Source of the DNA: Sinanaerobacter sp. ZZT-01
Lineage (GTDB): Bacteria; Bacillota; Clostridia; Peptostreptococcales; Anaerovoracaceae
Direction: 5' to 3'
DNA length: 64,000 bases
NCBI RefSeq assembly: GCF_035621135.1
Contig: NZ_CP141728.1
Span: 1,054,001 to 1,118,000, forward strand
Shown here: one piece after another, positions 8,382 to 17,574 of the stretch
How positions within the stretch are numbered: position 1 is the first letter of the stretch
Layout: the number at the start of each line of letters is the position of its first letter
Position numbers and translations under genes: made by a program
The notes under the pieces: generated by a model
The model's database searches: none
What the model saw: only the letters and a program-made list of their open reading frames with translations
Told to the model about the DNA's origin: nothing

Positions 8382-9938
8382 ATGAAAAATAACTACAAAG
8401 CTCTTTTTAACTCTGATCGACATATGCTGTTTCTTATTGGCAAAAGTCTATTGATTGGTCTCCTCGTTGGTGTAACTGTTGTTGCTTATCGTTGGGTTTT
8501 AGCTGCGTTCGAAGCACTATCGATTCAAATGTATGCAATGTTTGCCGCTCATCCCACTGCCTCCTTTCTGCTTTTCCCATGTCTGATTCTTGCCGGTTGC
8601 GGGATTGGACTCTTAATTAAAAAGTACCCATTAATTGGAGGAAGCGGAATTCCACAAGTAAAAGGCCACATGCTCGGACATTTTAAAAATGCATGGATCT
8701 CCACACTTTTTGCAAAATTTTTCGGCGGCGCTGTCTGTATATTAGCAGGGCTATCCCTTGGTCGTGAAGGCCCTTCCATTCAATTAGGCGCCTGTGTTGC
8801 TGATGGGATCGCTCAAAAATACGGAAAAACAAGGATGGAAAAAAAATTCCTGATGGCAAGTGGTGCAAGTGCGGGTTTATCTGCAGCTTTTAATGCGCCT
8901 CTTGCCGGTGTAATGTTTACTCTAGAAGAAATTTTCAAATATTTTTCTCCAACTATTTTACTTTCTACGATGACTGCAGCAGTTACTTCCGATTTTGTTT
9001 CGAAGCAAGTATTCGGACTACAGCCTGTATTTCATTTTCCAATTGAAAAATCAATGCCTTTATCTAATTACTGGATTTTAATTTTTTTAGGAATTGCTGT
9101 AGGAATAAGCGGTTCATTCTACAACTGGTTCTTACTGAAGATTCAACAATTATATCGTAAAATGGCTATGCTTCCCGCAGAATTCCGTCCTGCAATTGCC
9201 TTTGTTATTGCAGGTTTTTTCGGACTTCTCTTTCCTTATGCTCTTGGAGGCGGCCATATGATTGTCCCATATCTCACCCCAGAGTCAGGCATTGGATTTT
9301 TATTTATGCTTCTTCTTTTTAAATTCCTTTTTTCTATGATCAGTTTTGGCTGCGGCGCCCCGGGCGGAATTTTCTTTCCGCTTCTTATTATAGGGGCCTG
9401 CATCGGCGCTATATTCGGAAACGTATCGGTAAACTATCTGGGCATTAACGATATATTTTTCTATAACTTTATAATATTGGCTATGGCCGGTTACTTCACT
9501 GCAATTGTTCGTGCACCGATAACCGGTGTCGTTTTAATTGTAGAAATGACAGGCTCCTTTACGCATTTGCTCTCTCTTACCGTAGTCTCTTTAGCCGCTT
9601 ATGTTGTTGCTGATTTACTGAAAAGCCGTCCAATTTATGATTCCTTATTAAAAAATCTTTTAAAAAATCATCGTCTATTAAATGACGAGCCTGACAATAG
9701 TATGAAAATCACCATGGAATTTATTGTACAATTTCATTCTTCTGCGGACAACTGCCAAGTTCGGGATATTATTTGGCCATCCGGCTGCCTTCTCATTGCT
9801 GTGAAAAGAGAAGGGAGTGAATTGATCCCCAAGGGCAGCACAAAAATTCTCGCTGGAGACTATCTGGTCTGTCTTGCACCCACCAGTGAAGAAACAAAGA
9901 TGCGTTCCCAATTGTTACGTTTGACAGAAAGCCGTTAA
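8382..9938 (+). CDS. ClC-family chloride/proton antiporter with C-terminal TrkA-C domain
   Basis: Integral membrane anion transporter of 518 aa. The three anion-pathway motifs are present: GGSGIPQ near residue 86, GREGPSIQ near 127 with the gating glutamate, and GAPGGIFFP near 326. The glutamate after FTLEE matches the inner proton-path glutamate of the bacterial exchanger, so an H+/Cl- (or fluoride/other anion) antiporter is likelier than a channel. Residues about 440-518 form a cytoplasmic TrkA-C (RCK-C) ligand domain (VRDIIWPSG...LIPKGSTKILAGDYLVCL). ATG with AGGATG upstream. It is monocistronic, with its own promoter and a likely terminator. Confidence 0.92.
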   Translation: MKNNYKALFNSDRHMLFLIGKSLLIGLLVGVTVVAYRWVLAAFEALSIQMYAMFAAHPTASFLLFPCLILAGCGIGLLIKKYPLIGGSGIPQVKGHMLGHFKNAWISTLFAKFFGGAVCILAGLSLGREGPSIQLGACVADGIAQKYGKTRMEKKFLMASGASAGLSAAFNAPLAGVMFTLEEIFKYFSPTILLSTMTAAVTSDFVSKQVFGLQPVFHFPIEKSMPLSNYWILIFLGIAVGISGSFYNWFLLKIQQLYRKMAMLPAEFRPAIAFVIAGFFGLLFPYALGGGHMIVPYLTPESGIGFLFMLLLFKFLFSMISFGCGAPGGIFFPLLIIGACIGAIFGNVSVNYLGINDIFFYNFIILAMAGYFTAIVRAPITGVVLIVEMTGSFTHLLSLTVVSLAAYVVADLLKSRPIYDSLLKNLLKNHRLLNDEPDNSMKITMEFIVQFHSSADNCQVRDIIWPSGCLLIAVKREGSELIPKGSTKILAGDYLVCLAPTSEETKMRSQLLRLTESR

Positions 9939-10020
9939 GTCCTAACTTGCATCTTACATCATTCAGAGAAGTTCGCACATTATGTAAACCTATGTTTGCG
10001 TCTCCAAGAATAGTTTTCAA

Positions 10021-10056
10021 CAAGGCAAAAAGGTACATATTTTGGGGCTTGCCTTG
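10021..10056 (+). terminator. Probable terminator of the ClC gene
   Basis: Arms CAAGGCAA (10021-10028) and TTGCCTTG (10049-10056) are perfectly complementary around a long loop, and CTTTT follows. The T-run is short, so efficiency is uncertain. Confidence 0.5.
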
Positions 10057-10057
10057 C

Positions 10058-10189
10058 TTTTCCACATACTAAAATAAATTGTATACAATGTTATCCAACG
10101 ATGCTTGTGGATAATTAAAACAGCCTGAAACACACTGTTTTCAAGCTGTTCAAGGAAAATTTAATTTCCGCAAAAATAAGTTATCCACA
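10058..10189. promoter_or_regulatory. Cluster of DnaA boxes between the ClC and amidase genes
   Basis: Two perfect consensus DnaA boxes TTATCCACA occur at 10106-10114 (minus) and 10181-10189 (plus). An 8/9 match, TTTTCCACA, lies at 10058-10066 and a 7/9 match, TTATCCAAC, at 10091-10099. Four boxes within 132 bp of AT-rich intergenic DNA are far more than expected by chance. No dnaA, dnaN, gyrase or parAB gene is near, so this is not an ordinary oriC. A DnaA-titration or DnaA-regulated site is the inference. Confidence 0.6.
10119..10150 (-). terminator. Hairpin after the amidase gene
   Basis: On the minus strand AACAGCTTGAAA pairs with TTTCAGGCTGTT, followed by TTAATT. It lies about 70 bp downstream of the amidase stop, between the two perfect DnaA boxes. 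The T-run is weak. Confidence 0.45.
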
Positions 10190-10218
10190 GGCCGTTCTTT
10201 TTATGTGCAAACTTGTTC

Positions 10219-11004
10219 TCATCCTCTGTTATCAAGAATTTTCAGATTTGTCTTTTTTTCTCGCCCCGTATATTTCATAATCCCCTCGTAGATATACTTT
10301 GCAACCTTTTTCTGATATTCCGGGTCCTGTAATTTTTTCTCTTCTTCGTGATTGGAAAGAAAGCCACATTCTACAATCACCGTAGGTACTGTTGGTTTTT
10401 TAAACAGCAATACATCTTTCTTTCCAAGTGCTGCTCTCTCTGTTCCGTCTTGAACTCCTTGAATGATTGCTTCTTGTATACATTCTGCCAGATGCTTACT
10501 CTCTTCTTCAATTTTCTCATCCACACCCTTTGGGTAAAAGGTCTGTGCCCCATGAACGGATCGATCCTCTTTAAAACTATTTAGATGAATGCTCACGGCA
10601 ATCAATGGCTTTTCCTTTTCTATTATTTTTACTCTTTCCTTCAAGTCTTCTGTTTTTAGACTCCGTATGCTTCTTTTGTTTTTAATTTCAACCGCTTTTG
10701 TTCCGTCTCCGACAACGTCACTGTATAATCCCTTATCTTTGTCTCTCGTCATAATTACATGCCATCCATCCGCGGTGGCAAGATCGAAAATTTCTTGGGT
10801 GATGGCTAAATTGATATCTTTTTCCATGACCCCGCTCATACTGACTGCACCGCCATCAATGCCTCCATGTCCCGCATCCAGAACGATTGTATCCGATGGT
10901 GACACTAACTGCACTCTCATCGATTTTAAATTTCCAAAAGGAACAATTAGTAAAAAGAAAACAATCGCCGCTAAGGTTGTTGCAAAGCCCCATCTTTTTT
11001 TCAT
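10219..11004 (-). CDS. cwlD: N-acetylmuramoyl-L-alanine amidase, CwlD-like
   Basis: Zinc amidase of the Amidase_3 family that cleaves the lactyl-peptide bond of peptidoglycan. In spore formers CwlD makes muramic-lactam in the cortex. Residues about 6-24 are a signal anchor, then IVLDAGHGGIDGGA supplies the first zinc His. AVSIHLNSF supplies the second, and VIVECGFLSNHEEE carries the catalytic Glu. An insert around residues 100-120 (YSDVVGDGTKAVEIKNKRS) matches CwlD-type proteins. The ATG at 11004 was chosen because AAGGCGGGG lies upstream; a longer frame lacks a ribosome site. It is divergent from the AlaX gene. The CwlD call rests on length (261 aa) and motif spacing, and a germination or vegetative amidase role is also possible. 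Confidence 0.82.
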   Translation of the reverse strand: MKKRWGFATTLAAIVFFLLIVPFGNLKSMRVQLVSPSDTIVLDAGHGGIDGGAVSMSGVMEKDINLAITQEIFDLATADGWHVIMTRDKDKGLYSDVVGDGTKAVEIKNKRSIRSLKTEDLKERVKIIEKEKPLIAVSIHLNSFKEDRSVHGAQTFYPKGVDEKIEEESKHLAECIQEAIIQGVQDGTERAALGKKDVLLFKKPTVPTVIVECGFLSNHEEEKKLQDPEYQKKVAKYIYEGIMKYTGREKKTNLKILDNRG

Positions 11005-11089
11005 TATATACCCCGCCTTTCTTCTAGCTAAATATATGAACAAAGCGTCCTAATTTATGATAAAATGGTACGAGGAGAGGAGTTTTACT

Positions 11090-12406
11090 ATGAAAACAAA
11101 ACGACTGTATCAGAAAAATACTTATTTGAAAGAATGCGAAAGCACCATTTTAGAAGTTATCACTGATCTGGATAAAATGAAAAATTTAGGAGCAAAAGAA
11201 CAACAGAATACCTTTTGTCTCGTCTTAGATAAAACTGTATTTTTTCCGGAGGGCGGCGGCCAGCCAACAGACATTGGTTTCATCAATGACTATCCGGTTT
11301 ATTACGTCTTTGAAAAGGACGATATTGTTTATCATCAGCTTTCATCACCCTCGTTTCATCTTGCTGAATTATCTACGCTACTAGCTGTTGGAACAACAGT
11401 AAAATGCCAAATTGACTGGAATCGTCGTTTTCTTCATATGCAGATGCATTGTGGAGAACACATCTTATCCGGTATGTTTTATCAGGAATACGGAGGTGTC
11501 AATCGAGGCTTTCATATGGGTTCAGACTACATGACCATTGATATTAATTTGGAAGAAAAACCGGAATTTACTCATCTTACTGAGGAAATGGCATCGCATG
11601 TCGAATTTTTAGCTAATAAAGCGATCTGGTCTGATGTCCCAGTTACAGTTCGCCACTTTCAAAAAAAATCCGATGCAGAACAGCTTCCGCTTAGAAAAGA
11701 ACTGGAAATTGAAGAAAATATCTCTATCGTCTGCGTCGGCAGTGAAGAAAATCCTGCAGACTGTGTTGCCTGCTGTGGAACGCATCCATCCACAGCCGGA
11801 CAAGTTGGTATCGTAAAGATCTTGAAAATGGAAAATTATAAGGGTATGACACGATTTACCGTAATAGCCGGACAGCTTGCTTATCAGCATTTTTCTTTTG
11901 AACATAAAACGTTAACGACTTTGTGTGAACGTTTTTCCTCTGAACCCCAGCTGCTTCTTGAAAAAATTAACGCACAAGAGAAAAAAAATCAGATGTTCCG
12001 AAAAGAGCTTTATGACTTAAAAAAAAGAATCATTGACGATGAAGTTCAAAAAATAGAGGCTCTCTATGACTCTTTATCTACAAATGTATTATTCCCACCA
12101 TTTAAAGGGAATTTTTCCAATCCCATCATGTTGCAATCCTACGATTGCTTAAATCCTGATGATCTACAAACACTTGGCAGACACGTTACCTCTTTTATCA
12201 AAGGACTTTTGATCCTGATCTGCCCCCCTGAAAAAACGGTGCTTTTATTCTCTAATGGCAAGCCTGACTGCGGCCAGCTCGTTCGCGACAATGCCGACAT
12301 TTATCAGGGAAAAGGGGGCGGTAATGCCGTTTGCGCACGAGCCATCTTCACCAAATCAGAGGACGTTGAAACTTATGTTGATTTGCTTGAAAAGCATTTA
12401 CGCTAA
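11090..12406 (+). CDS. Alanyl-tRNA editing protein, AlaX-L type with DHHA1 domain
   Basis: Free-standing editing enzyme that hydrolyses Ser- or Gly-mischarged tRNA-Ala in the cytoplasm. The AlaRS-like second additional domain has the zinc-binding HxxxH variant (H120 and H124 in MHCGEHILSG) and the second half-site CCGTH (C229, H232). GGGQPTD near residue 60 is the N-terminal beta-barrel signature. A coiled-coil region (about 285-330) leads to a DHHA1 domain with GKGGGNAVCARAIF near the C-terminus. At 438 aa it is the long AlaX class. The start is the ATG at 11090 with GGAGAGGAG; an upstream in-frame ATG lacks a site. Single gene with a bidirectional terminator downstream. Confidence 0.88.
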   Translation: MKTKRLYQKNTYLKECESTILEVITDLDKMKNLGAKEQQNTFCLVLDKTVFFPEGGGQPTDIGFINDYPVYYVFEKDDIVYHQLSSPSFHLAELSTLLAVGTTVKCQIDWNRRFLHMQMHCGEHILSGMFYQEYGGVNRGFHMGSDYMTIDINLEEKPEFTHLTEEMASHVEFLANKAIWSDVPVTVRHFQKKSDAEQLPLRKELEIEENISIVCVGSEENPADCVACCGTHPSTAGQVGIVKILKMENYKGMTRFTVIAGQLAYQHFSFEHKTLTTLCERFSSEPQLLLEKINAQEKKNQMFRKELYDLKKRIIDDEVQKIEALYDSLSTNVLFPPFKGNFSNPIMLQSYDCLNPDDLQTLGRHVTSFIKGLLILICPPEKTVLLFSNGKPDCGQLVRDNADIYQGKGGGNAVCARAIFTKSEDVETYVDLLEKHLR

Positions 12407-12443
12407 ACATTTAGTTCATCTGAAATAATGTGTTTAGGGCAAG

Positions 12444-12480
12444 AGAAAAGTCGTAGGATTTGAAATCCTACGGCTTTTCT
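12444..12480. terminator. Bidirectional terminator
   Basis: AGAAAAGTCGTAGGATT (12444-12460) pairs with AATCCTACGGCTTTTCT (12464-12480), a 17-bp stem with one G-T pair. It serves the converging AlaX-type gene (rightward) and the SLH peptidase gene (leftward). Confidence 0.85.
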
Positions 12481-12544
12481 TAAAAATTGAGAATATCCTT
12501 ATTGGCACGGCGCATTGTAGCTGCACCTTTTTATTTATGCAAAC

Positions 12545-15500
12545 TTAATTGTTACTATCCTTTAACGCATTCACAATAATACTTGCCGCTTCTCCTCTTG
12601 TCGCATTTGCTTTTGGCCGAAAAGAGCCATCTGAATACCCTGAAATCAGGTTGGCATTTTTCGCTGTTGAAATGTAATCTTTTGCCCAATCCGATATGGC
12701 ATTCTGATCTCCAAATACCATTTGTGCCATCTGCGGATTCAACTGCATTGCTTTTACTATCATCACTGTCATCTGTTCTCTTGTAACCGCATCATTCGGT
12801 CCGAAATGGTCTCCATCGTATCCAGCAGCAATGCCAAATGCCTCTGCTGCGGAAATATAATCCTTTGCCCAATGATTTTTCGTATCGCTAAATGTTTTAT
12901 TTGTCTTAAGCTCTATTTTAAATGCTTTGACTAAAATCGTAGCCAATTCCGCTCTTGTAATATTTTTATCTGGTTTAAAGGTCTTATCCGGATAAGCGCT
13001 GACCGCTCCTATTTGAAGCAATCTTTGAATGCTTTCTTGCGCCCAATGCCTATTAATATCGCTTGGTGCCGTTTTCGATTCTACTTCTTTCTCTGCTTCA
13101 TTCACGTTATCCGCTTTTTCTGTTTTCTCTTTTACCGCGCTCTTACCTTTGTTCCTGCTTTTTTTCGGAGTGGTAACGGTTCCGGGCATGCTGTCATATA
13201 TCGCATTTGCCAGCATTCTGAATTGGTGGGTCGGATGTGCTCTGTTTACAATATCGTTGGCAAAGAGTGTGATTGCAGCATCGCCCACTTTGTCTTGAAT
13301 GATATAGGCTTTCCCTTTTGCCTCATCGTGCCCCGGCCACCATCCAGCAAGATAGAAATCATCTTGATCGCTGATGCTCGCTAATACCTTTGATGTCACC
13401 GGTACACTCTCAATCCATGACGCTGACTTGTTGTAAAGAATATCACTTTTCTGGTACCTCCCTGTAATTACACTGTCTAGATTCAGATCTGCTTTTAAAA
13501 CGCCCTCATAGGAATACCCATTTCTCCCGCGCACTAGACCAGAAAGCAATCCGCTGTTTTCAAATGCACCGATCGCCGCTCCTCCAACACCAATATACGG
13601 CGTGCCTGACTGAATTTGATTCTTAACTTTTTCAGTCAATATTCCGCTTTCATCCACAATTATATCTGCATCTTCATAGGATTCTTCCAGCTCAAACCCT
13701 AATTCTTCTAACACATAAGTCAGTTCTTTTCCGGCTGCACTTACCTTTGGTCTTTGCAATTTCTTTAAAGATGCCTTCCCTGTATACGGGATTAGTTCTA
13801 AGAAATATTTATCCTTTATCGCCTCAAGCAAACTTCCTTCTACTACAAAATCTCCTTTGTTATAGCCGTTTTGAGACGAATATGTCATAGATACGGTTTT
13901 ACCGTTTAACAACAGCTCATTCACTGCTCTGATTGCATCATTATTCGTATTTTTAATCACAACTACTGAAGATGGAATTTCCGTGCTTGGGATTTCCACC
14001 GCTGCGACTGCATCTGCTTTGCCTTTAAACACATCTGCAAGCCGAACCTCATATTTATCAAAGCCTCTCAATGCAGGGAAGCACATTGTCACCTCTGCAT
14101 ACATATCGGCAAAATCCGAAAAATCTGATCCGTCATATAAAACGCAGTTCGCAAAACCTCGCTTTGCCTGATGCATATCAATCAGATAGCTTCCGCTTGG
14201 ATAAATTACACCTCCTACGGTTACTTCTGTGTTTGTTCTTTTCACTTCAACTCCGTTTTTTATTAGAAAATCTGCCATCTCATAAGCAGAGAGTGCATTT
14301 TTCTGTAATTTGCCGCTTACAGGCAAAACATAGTATTGCGGGAAGAAGTTTTCATTCGCCCCTCTCTGTCTCCCAATTGATTCTCCTTTTGCATTAATCA
14401 ACCACGGATCTACTTTACGACTATCAACACCCTCCACGCCTCTTCTGTAAATCTCCAGTTGATTCTTAAAGAGGTCTTCTTTCTTTTCCAATGCATATTT
14501 TAATGAGCCAAGACCTGCATATAGAAAGGCATCGTTTGATTCTTGATTCAATTCTGGAACTTCAATGGTATGGCCCAAAGCTCCATGCATCAGGCTTAAA
14601 ACCGCAGCATACATTGGAGCAGCGTCATCCCATCCATCTTCATAATCAATCATTGGAATGATATAACCATCATAATCTGTATTTGCAATGCCAGCTTTCC
14701 CTAACGCATGTGCGTGATCAATCGCATTGTCCATTAATAAATCATATTCAAAATTCGGATCATGCGGCGGTGTACATGGTTCAATTAAAAAATCCGAAAC
14801 ATAACCATGAAAATCATTAAATATCATTGGAGACCATTTAGCAAGGCCCTGAAATACATTTGCAGTTTCTACCTGTGTCTGATACGTCACATCTCGATTT
14901 GGATCAAAGCCCGAAGCGGTTTCTCTGCTGTTTAAGTATCTTCCATCCGGATTGTTGCTCAAATTAAACAGTAGGATATAGTTATCGAGCAGTTCCTGAA
15001 CGTCTAACGTTACCGTTTCTACCTCACTGCTATCCTTCTTTCCTCTGTCAAAGGTTATCGTGTCCTGTGTTGCTAACTTTTTCAGTATATCCATCTGTGC
15101 ATCCATTCCATTTGATTCATCTGAATGGATGTTATTAAACCAAATTGCCGGCTTATAGACACCCGCCGTTCCATCTTCAATGCTTTTGATAAAAGCAGCC
15201 GGCTCCTTCAGCATCTTTGGTAAGGTCTGGTTCAAATAGGTATCCAAGCTACCCTTATCTCTTGCATACATGACAAATGGAATCTCTCTGCCTTGTGCAG
15301 ATTTACCCATTGGTGCATATTCAATGTAACGATCAGCCTTTGCTCTTTCAATGATTTCGTTGATGGCCGGCAAAATTTCTTCCTGTGTATGGTAAGAATC
15401 ATATGCATTTAATTTAAACGATGTCGCTGCCTCTGCAAGCGTCTCTTCATCGACAACTGTCAATGGATACTCACCAATCAGCTTTGGATACACTCTTCTT

Positions 15501-16870
15501 GGATACGGTCTTCCTTGAAGATTATCTGTTCCAAAAGGCAGCTCGCATCGAATCACAGCTTTGACTATTCCATTTTCTATATACGGTACTTTAGAAAATC
15601 GAATGAATGGATCCCCTGAAAACGTTCCGGTCTTGTTTTGAAAAGATTTCCATTCTTTAAAATCTTTTCCTCCTAATGTCCATTTTAAATGCTTTAATTC
15701 AGGAATATAACCCAAATCAAAAGTAATCTCCACATCCCTCGCTTCTGTCATGGATAGCAAGTTTGTATCTGCATGAATGGAAATCGGAGGGTTTACCTTT
15801 AAAAGCAAATGGGAAAGTAATGTGGTATAAGTATACAGTCTATTTTCAATTCGCCCAGACAGGTTTTCATGCATAAATTTGAGATTATCTCTCTCTGTAT
15901 GCATAATTTCACCAAATTCTTCCGTTTCATTCTCACCAGATGAATAATTGCCTTCTTCATCCTTCAAGTCCCAGTTTGTACTTTCAAAATAAATCCAAGG
16001 AAATCCCAATTGATCAAATGGGGCATGATCACTCCAATCTCCCGTTGTTCCTCGCGGGTAATCTGGATTCAGCCCTTCCTGCGTAATGACATCCAGATCT
16101 AACTGTTTTGCCAGTTCTAAGGTCTGATCACGAAACCAGCCCTTTTCTCCCGCATTGCCATAAACATACATTTTGTCGCCGACCAATACCGTGTCTAAAT
16201 TGATCATGCCAACAGTTTTTGCCTTTTCCGCTTCTGTCATCTGTGATGCATAATAGGTAGAACCCTTTAGTCCGACTTCTTCTGCTCCAAAGGCAATAAA
16301 TTTTATCGTATGCTGCGTGTCGATTTCTTTAATCGCTTCTGCCGCTCCCAGCATAACCGCAACACCGGAAGCGTTGTCACTGGCTCCATTTGTATTTACT
16401 GAATCGTAATGTGCTCCAACAATAATTTGCTTTTCTGACTTTCCCGGTTTAGTTGCAATGACATTTGTTGATTCATAGCTCGTTCCTTTGCGCGTATACA
16501 CAAATGCTTGTGCTGTCGTTGTATAGCCAAAAGAATCGAATGCGGAAATAATATAATCCCTCGCCTGGTTTTCCGAATCGCTGCCTGCGATTCTCGATCC
16601 AATATCCTCCGACAGCGTTTTTAAATGCAGATACATTGCTGATCCCGTAGTATAGTCAATCTCCGGTAATGCTACAGCTTTCGAAAGTAAGCTTTCTTCG
16701 CTTCCTGTTTTCCTCAAATCCGCCGCTGCAATTTGATTTTCCGCATCAAGAAACAGTGCTCCTGCATCCCATGAACTGCTTGCACTTAAGTCTGTCGCAT
16801 ACGTTGTCGGAACAAACAATGCTAAGACTATAGCAACCACAACAATGCGTGCCAGCTTTCTTTTAAACAT
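12545..16870 (-). CDS. Surface double metallopeptidase: M28 aminopeptidase + M14 carboxypeptidase + three SLH domains
   Basis: Secreted, wall-anchored peptide-degrading protein of 1441 aa. Order: signal peptide (1-26, cut near TYAT); M28 domain (about 80-345) with zinc ligands H154, D165, E198, D226, H324 and catalytic E197; a beta-rich linker; an M14 zinc-carboxypeptidase domain (about 488-830) with H582 and E585 (HSDE), substrate Arg R659 (NRD) and zinc H688 (DFHGY). A further alpha/beta region (about 1000-1230), perhaps glutamine-amidotransferase-like, follows; then a Lys/Glu-rich spacer and three SLH repeats (about 1260-1436) for binding wall polymer. All key residues of both peptidases are present, so both may be active. 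The ATG at 16870 has AAGGAGG. It could feed amino acids, including lysine, to the fermentation pathways nearby. Confidence 0.88.
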   Translation of the reverse strand: MFKRKLARIVVVAIVLALFVPTTYATDLSASSSWDAGALFLDAENQIAAADLRKTGSEESLLSKAVALPEIDYTTGSAMYLHLKTLSEDIGSRIAGSDSENQARDYIISAFDSFGYTTTAQAFVYTRKGTSYESTNVIATKPGKSEKQIIVGAHYDSVNTNGASDNASGVAVMLGAAEAIKEIDTQHTIKFIAFGAEEVGLKGSTYYASQMTEAEKAKTVGMINLDTVLVGDKMYVYGNAGEKGWFRDQTLELAKQLDLDVITQEGLNPDYPRGTTGDWSDHAPFDQLGFPWIYFESTNWDLKDEEGNYSSGENETEEFGEIMHTERDNLKFMHENLSGRIENRLYTYTTLLSHLLLKVNPPISIHADTNLLSMTEARDVEITFDLGYIPELKHLKWTLGGKDFKEWKSFQNKTGTFSGDPFIRFSKVPYIENGIVKAVIRCELPFGTDNLQGRPYPRRVYPKLIGEYPLTVVDEETLAEAATSFKLNAYDSYHTQEEILPAINEIIERAKADRYIEYAPMGKSAQGREIPFVMYARDKGSLDTYLNQTLPKMLKEPAAFIKSIEDGTAGVYKPAIWFNNIHSDESNGMDAQMDILKKLATQDTITFDRGKKDSSEVETVTLDVQELLDNYILLFNLSNNPDGRYLNSRETASGFDPNRDVTYQTQVETANVFQGLAKWSPMIFNDFHGYVSDFLIEPCTPPHDPNFEYDLLMDNAIDHAHALGKAGIANTDYDGYIIPMIDYEDGWDDAAPMYAAVLSLMHGALGHTIEVPELNQESNDAFLYAGLGSLKYALEKKEDLFKNQLEIYRRGVEGVDSRKVDPWLINAKGESIGRQRGANENFFPQYYVLPVSGKLQKNALSAYEMADFLIKNGVEVKRTNTEVTVGGVIYPSGSYLIDMHQAKRGFANCVLYDGSDFSDFADMYAEVTMCFPALRGFDKYEVRLADVFKGKADAVAAVEIPSTEIPSSVVVIKNTNNDAIRAVNELLLNGKTVSMTYSSQNGYNKGDFVVEGSLLEAIKDKYFLELIPYTGKASLKKLQRPKVSAAGKELTYVLEELGFELEESYEDADIIVDESGILTEKVKNQIQSGTPYIGVGGAAIGAFENSGLLSGLVRGRNGYSYEGVLKADLNLDSVITGRYQKSDILYNKSASWIESVPVTSKVLASISDQDDFYLAGWWPGHDEAKGKAYIIQDKVGDAAITLFANDIVNRAHPTHQFRMLANAIYDSMPGTVTTPKKSRNKGKSAVKEKTEKADNVNEAEKEVESKTAPSDINRHWAQESIQRLLQIGAVSAYPDKTFKPDKNITRAELATILVKAFKIELKTNKTFSDTKNHWAKDYISAAEAFGIAAGYDGDHFGPNDAVTREQMTVMIVKAMQLNPQMAQMVFGDQNAISDWAKDYISTAKNANLISGYSDGSFRPKANATRGEAASIIVNALKDSNN

Positions 16871-17003
16871 AGATGATTTCCTCCTTAAAATATTGTATTT
16901 TAAGCAGCATTCATTCACTGCTAAAAACCAATCCTTTTTAAGCAATCATTCTAGCTGCCTTTTCCAAGTCATTGCTTGATTCTTTTTTCTTTTGAAAAAG
17001 AAT

Positions 17004-17342
17004 CTATGCCCTAAAAACACTTTCTCCTTCCAATTTCCAACCACCAAAATCATATTTTAAATCCAATACAACCGTTCTTAACTTACCTTGAATCTCTATA
17101 TTGCACTCAGCCAACGCCAGTTTATCATCTTGTTTGTATTCAATCTGCGTGATTGAAAGAAGTCTTCCCATATCTATTTCATAACTGGGATGAATTAAAA
17201 AATAATTTAAAGGGACTTTTCTTTGAAAGGAGGTATCCAAATAACTATACACTTTTAAGCGATCACCGGAATAATAAGCTTCAAAAAAATTGAAGACTTT
17301 TTGCTTCACTTGTTCATTTAAACAGATAGGTTGCGCATTCAT
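17004..17342 (-). CDS. Small protein of unknown function, possibly NTF2-like
   Basis: 112-aa cytosolic protein without recognised motif. The helical start (VFNFFEAYYSGDRLKVYSYL) followed by curved-sheet-like strands that end in GGWKLEGESVF resembles the layout of NTF2/SnoaL-type small alpha+beta folds. This is only an impression from the pattern. The ATG at 17342 is preferred because AAAGGA lies at proper distance; a TTG 15 bases upstream is an alternative. It lies upstream of the SLH peptidase and has the same orientation with a 133-bp gap, so co-transcription is possible but unproven. Confidence 0.65.
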   Translation of the reverse strand: MNAQPICLNEQVKQKVFNFFEAYYSGDRLKVYSYLDTSFQRKVPLNYFLIHPSYEIDMGRLLSITQIEYKQDDKLALAECNIEIQGKLRTVVLDLKYDFGGWKLEGESVFRA

Positions 17343-17527
17343 ATGCAATCCTTTCAACGAAATCTAATTTTATCCTGAAGCCAACAAGACTACTCCATTT
17401 ATTTATTGCTTTAAAATATTCTATCCTGAAAAAAAAAAGCTTGTCAAGCACAACAATTGTAGAAAAATGTAACTATTTCAATTTATTCTACTTTTATACT
17501 TTCCAATTATTTTATGCACAATAAAAC

Positions 17528-17550
17528 GGACCGCTGACTTGCAGCGGTCC
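17528..17550 (-). terminator. Terminator of the V/T/A-rich protein gene
   Basis: GGACCGCTG and CAGCGGTCC form a perfect 9-bp stem with a 5-nt loop. GTTTTATT follows on the minus strand. It lies 25 bp after the gene's stop. Confidence 0.85.
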
Positions 17551-17574
17551 ATATTATTTCTATCTTATCTTTAC

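Noticed and set aside
10058-10189. Chromosomal origin of replication
   Set aside because: DnaA boxes are present but no origin-linked gene or clear unwinding element is adjacent, so only a DnaA-box cluster is reported.
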